A stretch of DNA of 64,000 bases from Circinella minor (taxonomy: Eukaryota > Mucoromycota > Mucoromycetes > Mucorales > Lichtheimiaceae), in assembly GCA_016758965.1 (NCBI GenBank), contig JAEPRB010000084.1, positions 87,059-151,058 on the forward strand. Reading direction: 5' to 3'. Shown in pieces: positions 1 through 10,460 of this stretch (its first letter is position 1; each line of letters starts with the position of its first letter). Both the position numbers and the translations under genes were made by a program. Under the pieces are notes generated by a model. The model made no database searches, was not told where the DNA came from, and saw only the letters and a program-made list of their open reading frames with translations.

Positions 1-17
1 CACACACATATATACAA

Positions 18-59
<42 letters not shown>
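1..59. repeat. (CA)n microsatellite at the window edge
   Basis: Almost pure CA dinucleotide repeat running up to the VTC4 leader. It is followed by a T-tract and about 20 bp before the VTC4 start codon, so the promoter of that gene lies mostly outside the window. Confidence 0.9.
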
Positions 60-60
<1 letters not shown>

Positions 61-99
61 ATCACCCTTTTTTTTTTTGTTACTCTATAATTCCATCAG

Positions 100-2261
100 A
101 TGAAATACGGTCTTGAATTACAGGAAAACATATTTGCACCATGGCGACTATCGTATATTGCCTATGACGTTCTTAAGCAGGAGCTAAAAAGCCGCCAATT
201 GGATCACGGATGGACCGATCAAGACGAAGATGACTTTATTCATTTATTAGACAACGAATTAGCCAAGGTTTACGATTTCGTCAATGCCAAACTATCCGAG
301 ATTGATGCTCGTATACTGTATTGTGAACGTACCATTCAAACATTAAAAAAAAATCGAAACATGGCTTCAGATGCCAACTATAGTCTTATGGACGAAGCTT
401 TGACCGAAATTTTATTTGATGTCAATGACCTTTCCAAGTTTACGCGTATCAATTTTACGGCTATTCAAAAGATTTTGAAAAAACATGATAAATGGACGCA
501 TTTGAATTTAAAACAAGAATATGTGACTAAACTACGAGATAAACCCTTGGACAAGCAACGATTTGATGTGGCTATTATTTATATTTCTGCTTTACATGAT
601 ATTTGTCGAAACCGAGGACAACAAACAACAGGCAATTCAGCTTCAGGTGGAGATCAGAATGCATTCGAGCGCGCTACAGCCAAATACTGGATTCATCCTG
701 ATAATATAACTGAAGTAAAAGCCATCATTATGTTACATCTTCCTGTCTTAATTTTTAACAAGGATAAAAAATATGAACCATCAGATGCTGCTATTTCAAG
801 TGTGTATTATGATAATTCCAATTTTGATTTATATACTGGTCGTCTTCAACGTGATGAAGGTGCTGAAGCAATTCGGTTTCGATGGTAATAATAAGCTGAT
901 TATTTACAAATATTAAAAAAAAAAATTCAATTCATTAATTCAACAACTCTCCTTTTCATACTCTCCTCAATTTCTTCCCCCCCCCTCTCCTTGGTTTTTT
1001 TTTTCTCTTTTTAATTTTTTTTTTTTTTTTGCAATAGGTATGGACCAACAGAAAACAAAAATATCTTTATTGAACGAAAAACGCATCATGCAGCCTGGCT
1101 TGATGGTGCCTCTGTCAAGGATCGATTTCGTTTAGACGAAAAAAATGTGAATGCTTTTGCTGAAGGGCGTCATACTGCTGATATGGTTGCCAATGAATTA
1201 CGTCAAAAAAATTTAGATAGTGCAACCATTGATAATGTTCATTTTATTGCTAATGGTGTTCAAACTTCCTTTAAAGAAAAACAGCTTGAACCTATCTTGA
1301 GAGCGTTTTATAATCGTACTGCATTCCAATTGCCTGGTGATCAAAAATTACGTATCTCTCTTGATACTGATCTTACATTTATTCGAGAAGATCATTTGGA
1401 TGGTAAAAAACGACGAAATCAACCTCCTAATAATTGGCGACGTACAGATATTGGAATCGATTATCCATTTAATTATTGTGATCCATCGGAGATCTTACGA
1501 TTTCCTTATGCTGTCCTAGAAACTAAATTACAAACACATTTGGGTCAAGAACCTCCAGCTTGGCTTACATCTTTGATAGAAAGTCATTTAGTTCATGAAG
1601 TTCCAAGATTTTCAAAATATTTACATGGTGCATGTCATTTTTATAAGGTAAATAATATAAACGAAAAATAAAAAAAAAGAAAATTATGGCGAAAATAAAT
1701 AACACAACAATCATGACAACAAAAATGATCATTTATTTAACGTTTCTATTTATTTATTTATTTATAATAGGAACGATTACCATTATTACCATGGTAAGAA
1801 AAAACAAATATATATATATTACTTTTACTCTAATGCATAAAACTTTATTATACTATATACATAGGTGGTTGGCAGAAATTCAAGCAGATATTAAGAAACC
1901 TAGAGCAGAAAATTTTGGTTTATCAAGATCACGAAGTTTCAAACCATTGATTGATGGTAGATATCGACGTGCCATGATTGAAGAAAAAGAACGTGTACAT
2001 CAACAAGCTGCTGTTGAAGGTGCTTCTCCACCTTCTCCAGGTCGACGACAACGAACTAATTCAACACAAGATACAACAGGTGCATGGCGTCCACTTCCCA
2101 AAGATAATAATAATGGATATGCAGTAGTGTCGATGAACAACAAAGATGATATATCTTCTTCACCACCGCCACCACCTGAAAAGTCAAATAGTTATTATGC
2201 AAATAATCGTTCTTTGGCTCCAGAGTTTAATCATAGCAATAGTAACTATAGCAATAATATC

Positions 2262-2299
<38 letters not shown>

Positions 2300-2922
2300 C
2301 GGACCTACATACAACAAATTTCTTAATCGTATGTGGGGTGATAAACGTGAACAAGGTCTTGGCAAGAATATTGATGGTGATAATGATCCTTATCGACGTC
2401 AAAAAGTAAAAGTTCGAGTTGAACCCAAAGTTTTTTTTGCTAATGAAAGAACATTTATTTCATGGCTTCAATTTTGTGCTTTATTGCTTACGGTAGCATT
2501 AAGTTTGCTTAATTTTGGTGATGGTACTTCACGTACTGTGGGTGGCGTATTTATTGCAATAGCTGCTGCTGTAGCAATCTATGCATTATATCGATTCGAA
2601 AAACGGGCATGGTAATTTTTTTTTTTCGTTTTGTTTATACGGATGCATTATTTGTTTTTTTAATTTTTCTATTTACTAACAAATGAAATCTCGCCTCTTC
2701 CCCCGCCCACCTTCCCATTTTGTTTATATATTATAATTAGGATGATTAATCGTCGTATCGATGGTCGTTATGATGATCTTTGGGGCCCTGCCGTTCTTTG
2801 TACTCTTTTGGTGATTGCTCTTGTGGTGAGTGCTTATTTATATATACTATGAAACATATAGTCTATTTAGCTAAACAATTTCTTTTTTTTTCTAGATCAA
2901 CTTTTATTTGCGATTTAGATAA
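100..2922 (+). CDS. VTC4: Vacuolar transporter chaperone 4, polyphosphate polymerase subunit
   Basis: Catalytic subunit of the VTC complex, which makes polyphosphate from ATP at the vacuolar membrane and passes it into the lumen. Six exons: 100-884, 1038-1647, 1771-1793, 1865-2611, 2741-2825, 2896-2922; they join in frame to 758 aa (yeast Vtc4 is 721). Order: SPX domain (about residues 1-165, basic KILKKHDKW near 123-133 that would sense inositol pyrophosphates); TTM tunnel domain with FIERKTHH (about 272-279), [10 protein letters not shown] (about 366), NWRRTDIG and [12 protein letters not shown] (about 422), all the nucleotide/metal-binding strands of a catalytic Vtc4; a variable linker with an Asn run coded by CAA/AAC repeats (2261-2300); then a C-terminal DUF202-type three-helix membrane domain starting [15 protein letters not shown]. 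The start is the only one giving a normal SPX N-terminus. Vtc2/3 are alternatives, but overall similarity and intact catalytic strands favour Vtc4. Exon 3 is only 23 nt. Confidence 0.96.
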
Positions 2923-2953
2923 ATGGAATTAATTTCCTTTTGATAGCGCAGGA

Positions 2954-2991
<38 letters not shown>

Positions 2992-4383
2992 ATCAATTAA
3001 TGTATTAAATCAATTAACTCACACTTATAATATTAAAAAAGCAAGAGAGTAATAATCAAACAAACAAATACGTACTAAAATTTCAATCAACAACAGACAT
3101 TTATTCATCATTCCCCTTTTAATTTTCAATTTGGGCATTTACACACACATCTATTTTTCCTTTTTCCTTTTTCTCCTTCTTTCTTGACAATTACTTTATA
3201 CTAGTAGTAACAAATAATTAATATGGTAGTAGTTTTATGTATTGCTTACTACACTCGTACACGTTTTTTTATTCTTTATTAAGGAAAGGAAAGGGAGGTG
3301 TTTGGAGAGTTGTCATGATGGGAAAGAATAAAAAGAGCAATCTTCTTCTTTGACTTCTTTGATCTCTCTATTCTCCTCTTTTTTTTTTTTAGTTGATAAC
3401 CTCATTTATACGTAAACGACTTGTTCGAACTTATTTTTAACTTAACAAGCAATACACACACACACACACACATCACATAACATTTTTTTTTTTGTATTTT
3501 TTTTTGTTTGTTTCACCTTCTTTATTTTTTTCTCTTCCCTCTTTTTTTTTTCTTCTTTTGTTTGAATGAGTTTTACTATTAATATACAATAACATTTTTT
3601 TTTCTTTTTTGACACCATTAAAATATTACTTAATACATATCATCTTTTTATATACTCATTGATTGAATATTTTCTATATATTATTTCAAAGATGTCATTT
3701 TATTATTATTGATTACGTATTGTATTGGTTAACAACCTAACCTGACGATTGTGTAAGAATGATGAATAAACCAAATGATAGTAAAGATGAGACAGAAAAT
3801 AAAGGAGAGGAGGAAAAAGAGTAATTATTTTTCTTTCTCGACATTTTTATTTTATTTTTATTTTACCTATTTTTAAATATAGCTATTATGATCTCTAAAA
3901 TATCAATAGTTAATATTTTAAAATTATAACAATTACGTACGTAGCATTTAGTAAATCATATATTTTTAAATCTGTTACTAAGATACTGTTTCAAAATTGG
4001 CCTGTCCCTAACCATTCCCCCCTCCCAAAAAAAAAAAGGATACGTACGTAGAGACGAAAAAAAATCATCTGTTACTATAGCAATCTTAAAAAGATAACTG
4101 AATTGATTATATTCGTAAAGAAAAAAGAAGCAACTTTGGTTCTGAATATATCAAAATTAATATCCTGTTATAAGAATTCAATGGTAATTTTGATTATATA
4201 TCATTATAACTCTTTTGTTTATTCATTATAATAAACATGTACCATTCCATGTTGATATAATGGACTTATCGTTTCCCCCCCTCTCATCCTTTTTTATAGA
4301 GAGCAGGTCACGTGTCGTGAATAGAAATTTAATTATTTTCATGTTCCCAAATCTTTTTTTTTTGTTCTATACACAATACTATT
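2923..4383. other. VTC4-MED6 intergenic region
   Basis: No gene seen. It holds a 33-A run at 2957-2989, pyrimidine-rich tracts (3120-3620), a short CA repeat near 3453-3472, and two TACGTACGTA-type palindromes near 3936 and 4041. The last 100 bp form the MED6 promoter. Confidence 0.7.
4309..4314. promoter_or_regulatory. CACGTG E-box in the MED6 promoter
   Basis: A palindromic CACGTG lies 70 bp upstream of the MED6 start codon, inside GTCACGTGTC. In fungi this core is bound by bHLH factors such as Cbf1 or Pho4. Its use here is inference; a six-base motif can occur by chance. Confidence 0.3.
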
Positions 4384-5820
4384 ATGCAACGTCCTTCAAC
4401 TGAAGATCTTACAGGTTTAGAATGGCGTGATACTACTTGGATTGAGGTATTAATTAAAATTAAAAAAATATAATACTTATCTTCTTTGTATATATATTGA
4501 ATGGCATTCGAATGTCTTTTTTTTTTGTTTTTTTTTTGTTTTAATACAACCATTTTTACGCATCTGTCTACTTTATATTAAAAAGCGCGTGGGTGGATTC
4601 CAAAACCAACAAATGGTACTCGATTATTTTTCAATGTCACCGTTTTGGGATCGTCAATGCAATAACCAAATTCTTTCTATGCAAACACAATATAATGATT
4701 TACGACAACCTTATGAAGCTACTGTAGAAGCATTAAGGTGTGTGTATATATATTTTTGTTTGAAAATAATATTTTAACATAAATATATGTTATAATTAAC
4801 AAAATGAAAAACTCTGCATTCTCGTTTTTTTTGACAAAAAAAAAACAGAAAGATGACTGGTATTGAATTCGCAGTAGTACATGAACAACCCCCAGTATGG
4901 GTTATTCAAAAAAGATATAGAAGAGGACCTGAACCCAATGATGGTAAATAATAATAGATATACTGATTTGTTATAATTATACTTACGATATATTTTTTAT
5001 TATAGTGAATCCAATTGCAACTTATTATATTATGGGAGCTAATGTATATCAATCACCTACTATTTATTCAGTTATTGCGAATCGTTTAGTAAGTTTTTTT
5101 TTCTTTGTACATAAAACACGTATATGTATATATAACACTATTTTACTGACATTTAACATTGATTAGTTGACAAGTTTATTCTATGTAAATAGTGCATTTA
5201 AGGAAACTCAAAAATGGATGGATTTTCATCCTGCTAAAGGATATAGTTGGAAATCTTCAAAATCACCATCAACAACAACAACAGCAACAGGATCATCCTC
5301 AACAACAACTACTAATACAACTACTACTCCTACTACAACAGATAAAACAAAAAGTCAACAACAAATAGTAGGAGGAGGAACACTTCGAGCTCGAGAAAAT
5401 CAAGAATTTCGACATTGGATGGATCGAGCTATTGAAGCTTCAGCATTAAGGATAGCACAAAATCGATTTGTTCCTGAACAAACTGTAGTAACAAATACAC
5501 CTGAAGTGAGTAGTTTAACATCAGTCACAACAGTAAGTTTTATATTTCATTGATTGATTCTTATTATTATTTATTAAAAAAAGGTTGATGTTGTTCTTGT
5601 TGTTAATAATAATGATAAAATATATTTATAGTCATCACAACATAGTAATCGAGGTAAAAAAAAAAAAAGAAACAGACTATTATCTAATTAATAATGATAT
5701 TCTAAATAATTTCAATTCTATATATAATTAGAGGAAACGACAAGTGGTAAACGACAACGAAAAAAGACAGATGATGGAAATATTAATAAACGTAAAAAGA
5801 AAGCTAATTCAATGAAATAA
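4384..5820 (+). CDS. MED6: Mediator of RNA polymerase II transcription subunit 6
   Basis: Head-module subunit of Mediator, linking activators to RNA polymerase II in the nucleus. Seven exons: 4384-4446, 4586-4737, 4849-4943, 5006-5088, 5167-5532, 5632-5653, 5732-5820; in frame, 289 aa. The Med6 domain (residues 1-150) shows the family landmarks in order: LEWRDTTWIE, VLDYFSMSPFWDRQCNN, MTGIEFAVVHEQPPVWVIQK, ATYYIMGANVYQSPTIYSV, and LFYVNSAFKETQKWMDFHPAKGYSW. The C-terminal part is low complexity: a Thr/Ser-rich stretch (about 155-180), then a basic Lys/Arg-rich tail of the nuclear localisation type. Exon 6 is a 22-nt micro-exon. It ends tail-to-tail with PHO88, 210 bp away. Confidence 0.95.
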
Positions 5821-6030
5821 TATAATTATTCCCCAGTTCATTCTTTTATGAAATCAAATCAAATAGTATTAATATTATTATTTTATATATTATATATATA
5901 TATACTATAGTGTATGCTATATTTATATGTTTATATTGTGCGTGTAGGTGTGTGTGTATGATAGATGTATATGTAAATCATTATTATATATATAAAAAAG
6001 TGGTATATAAAATTTACTACTATCTTTTTT

Positions 6031-6864
6031 TTACTCGGCTTTCATAGCTTTTTCTGCTTTCTTAATAGATGCTTTATCAGTCTTTGGTTGTTTACCACCA
6101 GGCATAAAACCAAAAGGTGAATCGGCCTTAAAAGGACGTCTCAATGGACCAGAAGCAGTACTTTCATTCCAAATATGGATACGAGCTTCTTTACTTGTAA
6201 AGAAAGTTTTAAATACCATAATAGATTGAATAATCAATGGTTGTACAAACTTGAATTGAAAATGTAAGAATCCAATCATGGCAATACCAGTGAATGCTTG
6301 TTTAATCACCTTTTTGATTTCGGCCACATCATATTCTTTTATATAAATATAAATATATAATTATTAGACTTGTTATTACACACACACACACTCTCTCTCT
6401 CTCTCCCACCTTTGTTCGAATATTCTTCCCCCTGTAATCTTTTTTTTTTACCTTTGAAAGTAGTACTAACTAACTTTTCTTCTGATTCAGTACCATCCCA
6501 TTGTTGTTGAGCAGGTTCAACATAACGTAATGGTGTAGTATCTATATATATTAATTAAATAAAAACCAAAATGAAGAATAATTTGTTAGTCCTTTGAACC
6601 CATTTCTTAACTCATTTAACACTTTTTTTTTCTTGTTTTCCCATCTCAATATAAAAAAGGAAACTTACCATTCTTCTTATTTACTTTCCAAATCAACCAA
6701 TAATTCATACCAACAGCAATAAATTGACATACCAAATATAAAGTACGAAGAGACCATAAATAAGTAGGGTCTTCTAAAGGCAATCGTTTAGTGACTTGGC
6801 GAATGCCCATAAAGAATATGAAATTAAATAAAGGATGATTTACAACGCGTGATAAAGATAACAT
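6031..6864 (-). CDS. PHO88: Pho88/Snd3 family ER membrane protein
   Basis: ER membrane protein of the SRP-independent (SND) targeting pathway, first described in yeast through effects on phosphate uptake. Three exons on the minus strand: 6864-6669, 6541-6452, 6335-6031; in frame, 196 aa (yeast Pho88 is 188). Landmarks: N-terminal hydrophobic segment, RLPLEDPTYLWSLRTLY matching the 'R.DMEDP' region, the hydrophobic segment LVCQFIAVGMNYWLIW, LRYVEPAQQQWDG, YDVAEIKKVIKQAFTGIAMIGFLHF, KFVQPLIIQSI, and the conserved C-terminal LRRPFKADSPFGFM plus KTDKASIKKAEKAMKAE. Two to three membrane spans are likely. It is convergent with MED6 and lies about 3 kb from VTC4, another phosphate-related gene. Confidence 0.95.
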
Positions 6865-7234
6865 TTTGTTTTTTTATAATAAAATATAATATAAAGTAGT
6901 GTGTGTGTGTGTGAAAGAAAAGAAGTTAATTCGTCGCGTAAAAAAAAAGCAATTTTTTAAATAAACCAATAAGGAGCTCGGAGGTGTTTAACCAGAGAAA
7001 AAAAAAAGAAGTTGCTGGCAAAAAAACTTTAATTTTTTTTTTATTTGAATTTGATAAGCTTTTTTGTGATAAGATTTTTATTCTACTTACTAGATTATTA
7101 AACGTTTGAAAAAGACACAAGAAACTTTAGTTTAAAAGAATTGATTATAATTAATTGCATAAAATAAAAATAAAAATATATCTGAAACAGCACCATTTTT
7201 TTCAAAAATCAATCACATTTAGACATGATTGGCT
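6865..7234. other. Upstream region of PHO88
   Basis: Short GT repeat (about 6900-6911) and poly-A/T tracts. It should hold the PHO88 promoter; no recognisable site was seen. It borders the transposon relics that begin at about 7235. Confidence 0.5.
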
Positions 7235-7284
7235 ACGCGTCGACCATCTACCACCCGCTGCTACGCGACACATATTGGTCTTTA
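7235..7284 (+). repeat. DIRS-like fragment, inverted partner of 10003-10053
   Basis: About 50 bp beginning ACGCGTCGACCATCTACC and ending GCTACGCGACACATATTGG plus TCTTTA. It matches, inverted and with a few changes, the sequence at 10003-10053 that codes the VDHLPTRRYATHIGL segment of the DIRS-like relic. It is frameshifted here. Confidence 0.65.
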
Positions 7285-7570
7285 GGGTGGTCACCTAGAT
7301 ACGTTTACTATTAGTTGCACGAACTTTGACTTTTTCAGTTCAAGCGACATTTAGAACTTATCAATGACTCTTGAAACAATGAGGTTTATAACACGCTTGT
7401 CTTCGAGTAATGCTTTTGACATGAGATCTGTTCCCGGCTTGTGCTCTAATGGTAATTTAACATTTAAAAGATCGTAATCTTGAAAATGAGGTAAAGTTAG
7501 TTTGTCTCAGAAAAAGATGAAAAGTTGTTTTTAATACCTGTCTCAGTGTAAGACATTTAAGGCTAAAAAA

Positions 7571-7654
7571 TCGGTAAGGTTTAAAGTAAAATCGATAAGG
7601 CCCAAAGTACAATCGGTAAGGTTCAAAGTTAAAGCGGTAAGGTGAAACCGATGT
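7571..7654. repeat. 21-bp minisatellite, four copies
   Basis: TCGGTAAGG (once TCGATAAGG, once GCGGTAAGG) starts at 7571, 7592, 7613 and 7634, an exact 21-bp period, each followed by a variant of TTCAAAGT. The unit is a multiple of three, so the minus strand reads as a repeating PYRF motif, but no gene is evident. Confidence 0.8.
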
Positions 7655-7894
7655 TACTTTTAATCTTACCAATTATTTATTTCTCATTTTTTTTTAAATA
7701 TGTTTAAATCAACAAAGAACTTTTCAGGACATTATATGACGATAAACAAGCAACACTTTATTTAAGAAAAGAACAGTATTGTATCAAATGTCAGATGTTA
7801 TTATTTTTTCTATGCCTAAAAGAGGGAAAAGGAGTAAAGGGGAGTGGTATTATGCAATGAGATAAGGGAAAACTCGTTCTTTGATTATTAACAA

Positions 7895-8440
7895 TTGGAA
7901 AATTTGATACAAGATATAAAAACTGTTGCTACAAACATAATATACGAAAAGAATTTTTTTGCTTATACAAATTTACGACCTATACAAATTATTGAATTAT
8001 TAAGACAATGGTTAATACGTAATATTTATTATAATACGTACTATATTTTTAATTTTCTAAAGAACTATTTATCTTTAGACCCATCTCCAACAAAGTGTCG
8101 TTGCAAACAGGACTTGATGATTATATACTAAAATACGCAAACATATAAGTACATGGATATCCTAAAATCCTAATTTATGGCAAAATCAAATTAGTGGACC
8201 TGACACAGTTGTAGAAATAGATGAATGTTGTATGGGAAGAACTAAGTCAATAAATAATCCTCATGCTAAATACAAGAAACATCAATGAATATTGGGTGGA
8301 TATCTAAGGAAATCAAACTTATTTTTCAATGCCGGTACCTGACAGAAAGTTTCTACCTTGATTCCAATTATCAGAAAATATGGTCACCTGAAACAATTAT
8401 TGGTCGTACCAACAACAATCTCCATTGACCCCGCTCCGTC
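7895..8440 (+). pseudogene. Merlin-type (ISXO2/IS1595-like DDE) transposase relic
   Basis: Translation from 8196 gives GPDTVVEIDECCMGR, then KYKKH, a stop, ILGGYLRKSNLFF, a second stop, and KVSTLIPIIRKYGHL. This is the order of the ISXO2-like transposase catalytic core: GGPG.VVEIDE with the first catalytic Asp, a KYN-like basic patch, WVFGG..., and TLLPIIQ.Y. Such transposases in eukaryotes belong to the Merlin superfamily. At least two in-frame stops make it dead. The upstream open stretch 7895-8131 may be the decayed N-terminus, but I cannot confirm that. No terminal inverted repeats were found. It abuts the 3' part of the DIRS-like relic. Confidence 0.7.
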
Positions 8441-8484
8441 AGTCAATGTGGTATGGTTCTTCGTAAGTAATAAAATTGAATTGG

Positions 8485-10070
8485 TTATTTGAGTACTTGA
8501 TGATTGTTGTGCAATTGGTTTGTAATAGTATTTTTCAAAAGTATTAGCCTTGTGACTCCAGTTTGCATGTTGTTTACTGCGTCTATCGAGTGAGCTTTCT
8601 CGTTTGTCTTGATACTTGATGCTGATCTAATTGAATGTGCTTTGTAAATAGAAGTAGTATTTATTCTGATGTCGTTCATGATTTGCTTGACCCAGTTTGA
8701 AACGGTATAAGGTTCTAACTGATGATGGTGTCTTGTCACCACTGTTTAAATATGTCAGAAATAAGGTATGGTCTTCTGGTAGAATCTTACGATATGGTTG
8801 TGAAAGTTGGATAAATTGGAACATAATTCGTGTGAGTCAAACCTCTTCTTTTTCTAGCAGAACAAAATTTGTTGATTTCATATTTGCTTCTTTCGCCACT
8901 GGGATGTCATCTTGCATGGTAAAGTGTACATTTTTATATAATAATCTTTCGATATCAGATCTTGGACGAGTCATTGTTGCCAAGCAAAGTACAATTGTGG
9001 CTTTCTTCTGTAAATCGAATAGAGTTAATCGATGATTATTTTATATTTTTTCTTGATATATTTACTAAAATTTCTGTGTCGCAGGTAGACAAGTCGGCTT
9101 CAGTTGGTGTTTTTATTTCTTGGTGACGTTTAGCTTTGAAGAATTTCTTGTTGTACTAACTGTAGTTCCTCCGGATGTAACACTCGAAAAACTGATGCTA
9201 TGGCTGATCTTAGCCCATTAAATGTTGACTAGAGAAATGACGATTGTCCATTAAAAATCGAAATACCGTTTCAGAATTAAATGTTTGAGGGTTTATTTTG
9301 GGTGATTATTGTCTGCACCTGATCTCCCATTTTCTCCATCCATTGTTGTAATTTTGGCGAGTATTCTTTCGTATACGTACATATGGTGTTCCAGAAAATC
9401 TATTTTATCATTCTTCATTCCTTCGATCTTCTCTTATTCCTGATAATCGCCACGCAATTATTTTTCATTGCTTTATTTTGAAGAATATTGGCGGATTGAT
9501 TTTTTTTCATGCCCAGCAGCATTGGAACAGGACGAGGAACATGCCCTCTTTTAAATAATAACAACCAATGAATCGAATTTTCTAAAATGAACAAACGGGT
9601 ACATATAAACTTATACGATACAACCGTTAATATTGTATACCATTATTATTATTATTACTTATCATATATTATATATATCACTTCTTTTTTTGATAAAAAA
9701 AAATGCCATATAGTTACATAATAGGAGGGTTTTGATATAATAGGTCTTTAAAAATTGGCCGAAAGCGAAGCTGAGGCCAATTTTCAAAATAATTAAATCC
9801 GTCGGCCCCACTTATGGTACCCGAGCCTGGAAACCAGTGTTGTGTTGAACACCATGGGGTAATTAGTACGGCATCTCGTATCTGCTGTTGCTTTAATTGT
9901 ATGATTGTTTGTGGAATAAACTTCCACGAGGGAAACAGTACATTCCCTTTTTCTACCATTTTTGGTTGAACGCATCTAAGGCTGTTGCCTCCGGATCTGG
10001 TGTAAAGACCAATATGTGTCGCGTAGCGGCGAGTAGGTAGATGGTCGACGCGTAAATAATCTTTATGCAC
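8485..10070 (-). pseudogene. Degraded DIRS-like tyrosine-recombinase retrotransposon
   Basis: Reading the minus strand from 10070: first VDHLPTRRYATHIGLY and, after a variable part, FIPQTIIQLKQQQIRDAVLITPWCSTQHWFP, which resembles the RNase H end of DIRS polyproteins (pattern: vDLFATR...P....I..vL..i......llvtP.Wp.q.WfP). After a gap, about 9460-9050 resembles the N-terminus of the element's recombinase, with stops. Then 9035-8490 contains TRPRSDIERL and, split by a frameshift, LEPYTVSNWVKQIM and YKAHSIRSASSIKTNEKAHSID, the tyrosine-recombinase core with the AHS.RSA.S box. RNase H then recombinase on one strand is the DIRS order. Frameshifts and stops show it is inactive; the upstream reverse transcriptase is missing or unrecognisable. 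Confidence 0.75.
10003..10053 (-). repeat. Inverted partner of the 7235-7284 fragment
   Basis: Within the DIRS-like relic, coding VDHLPTRRYATHIGL on the minus strand. The reverse complement matches 7235-7284 over about 45-50 bp, giving inverted copies 2.7 kb apart around the Merlin and DIRS relics. Confidence 0.65.
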
Positions 10071-10460
10071 AAATCATACATGTCACTGTCCAGTGCTCTT
10101 CCACCAAGAGTAGTGGAAATTTAAAATGTCGTTGACAAGCCTTTCATCTACGGCTTACAAAAGTACTGTAACCATATTTAGGAAACCCACAACAACACCG
10201 AACCAATTGCATTGACCTTCTGCGTGAAATCAATAAGGACAGAGATGGCTAAAGATTTTAAAGATACTGACAAGGGCCCTATTTTGAAAAGACTATCAAG
10301 TGACTAATGGGCAAGAGAACATTTGATTATAACACCTTCTACTGTAGATGGTCATTTAAATGACCCTGTTGATCCTTTATGTACCATTCCAGTATTTTGG
10401 TAAAACAGGAGGATCCATAAAATTTTGATTATTATATTCCAATTCAGCACTGGCAACAGA
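10054..10460. other. Unassigned stretch upstream of the MITE
   Basis: No open frame of note and no recognisable domain. It could be decayed DIRS reverse-transcriptase DNA, since it lies directly upstream of that relic on the minus strand, but I could not read a conserved motif. Confidence 0.4.

Noticed and set aside
7571..7654. CRISPR-like regular spacing (also considered for 31223-31560)
   Set aside because: Periods of 21-22 bp leave no room for repeat plus spacer, units drift, and the genome is eukaryotic.
8697..9035. 112-codon plus-strand frame
   Set aside because: It is antisense to the decayed DIRS-type recombinase, whose conserved motifs are read on the minus strand.
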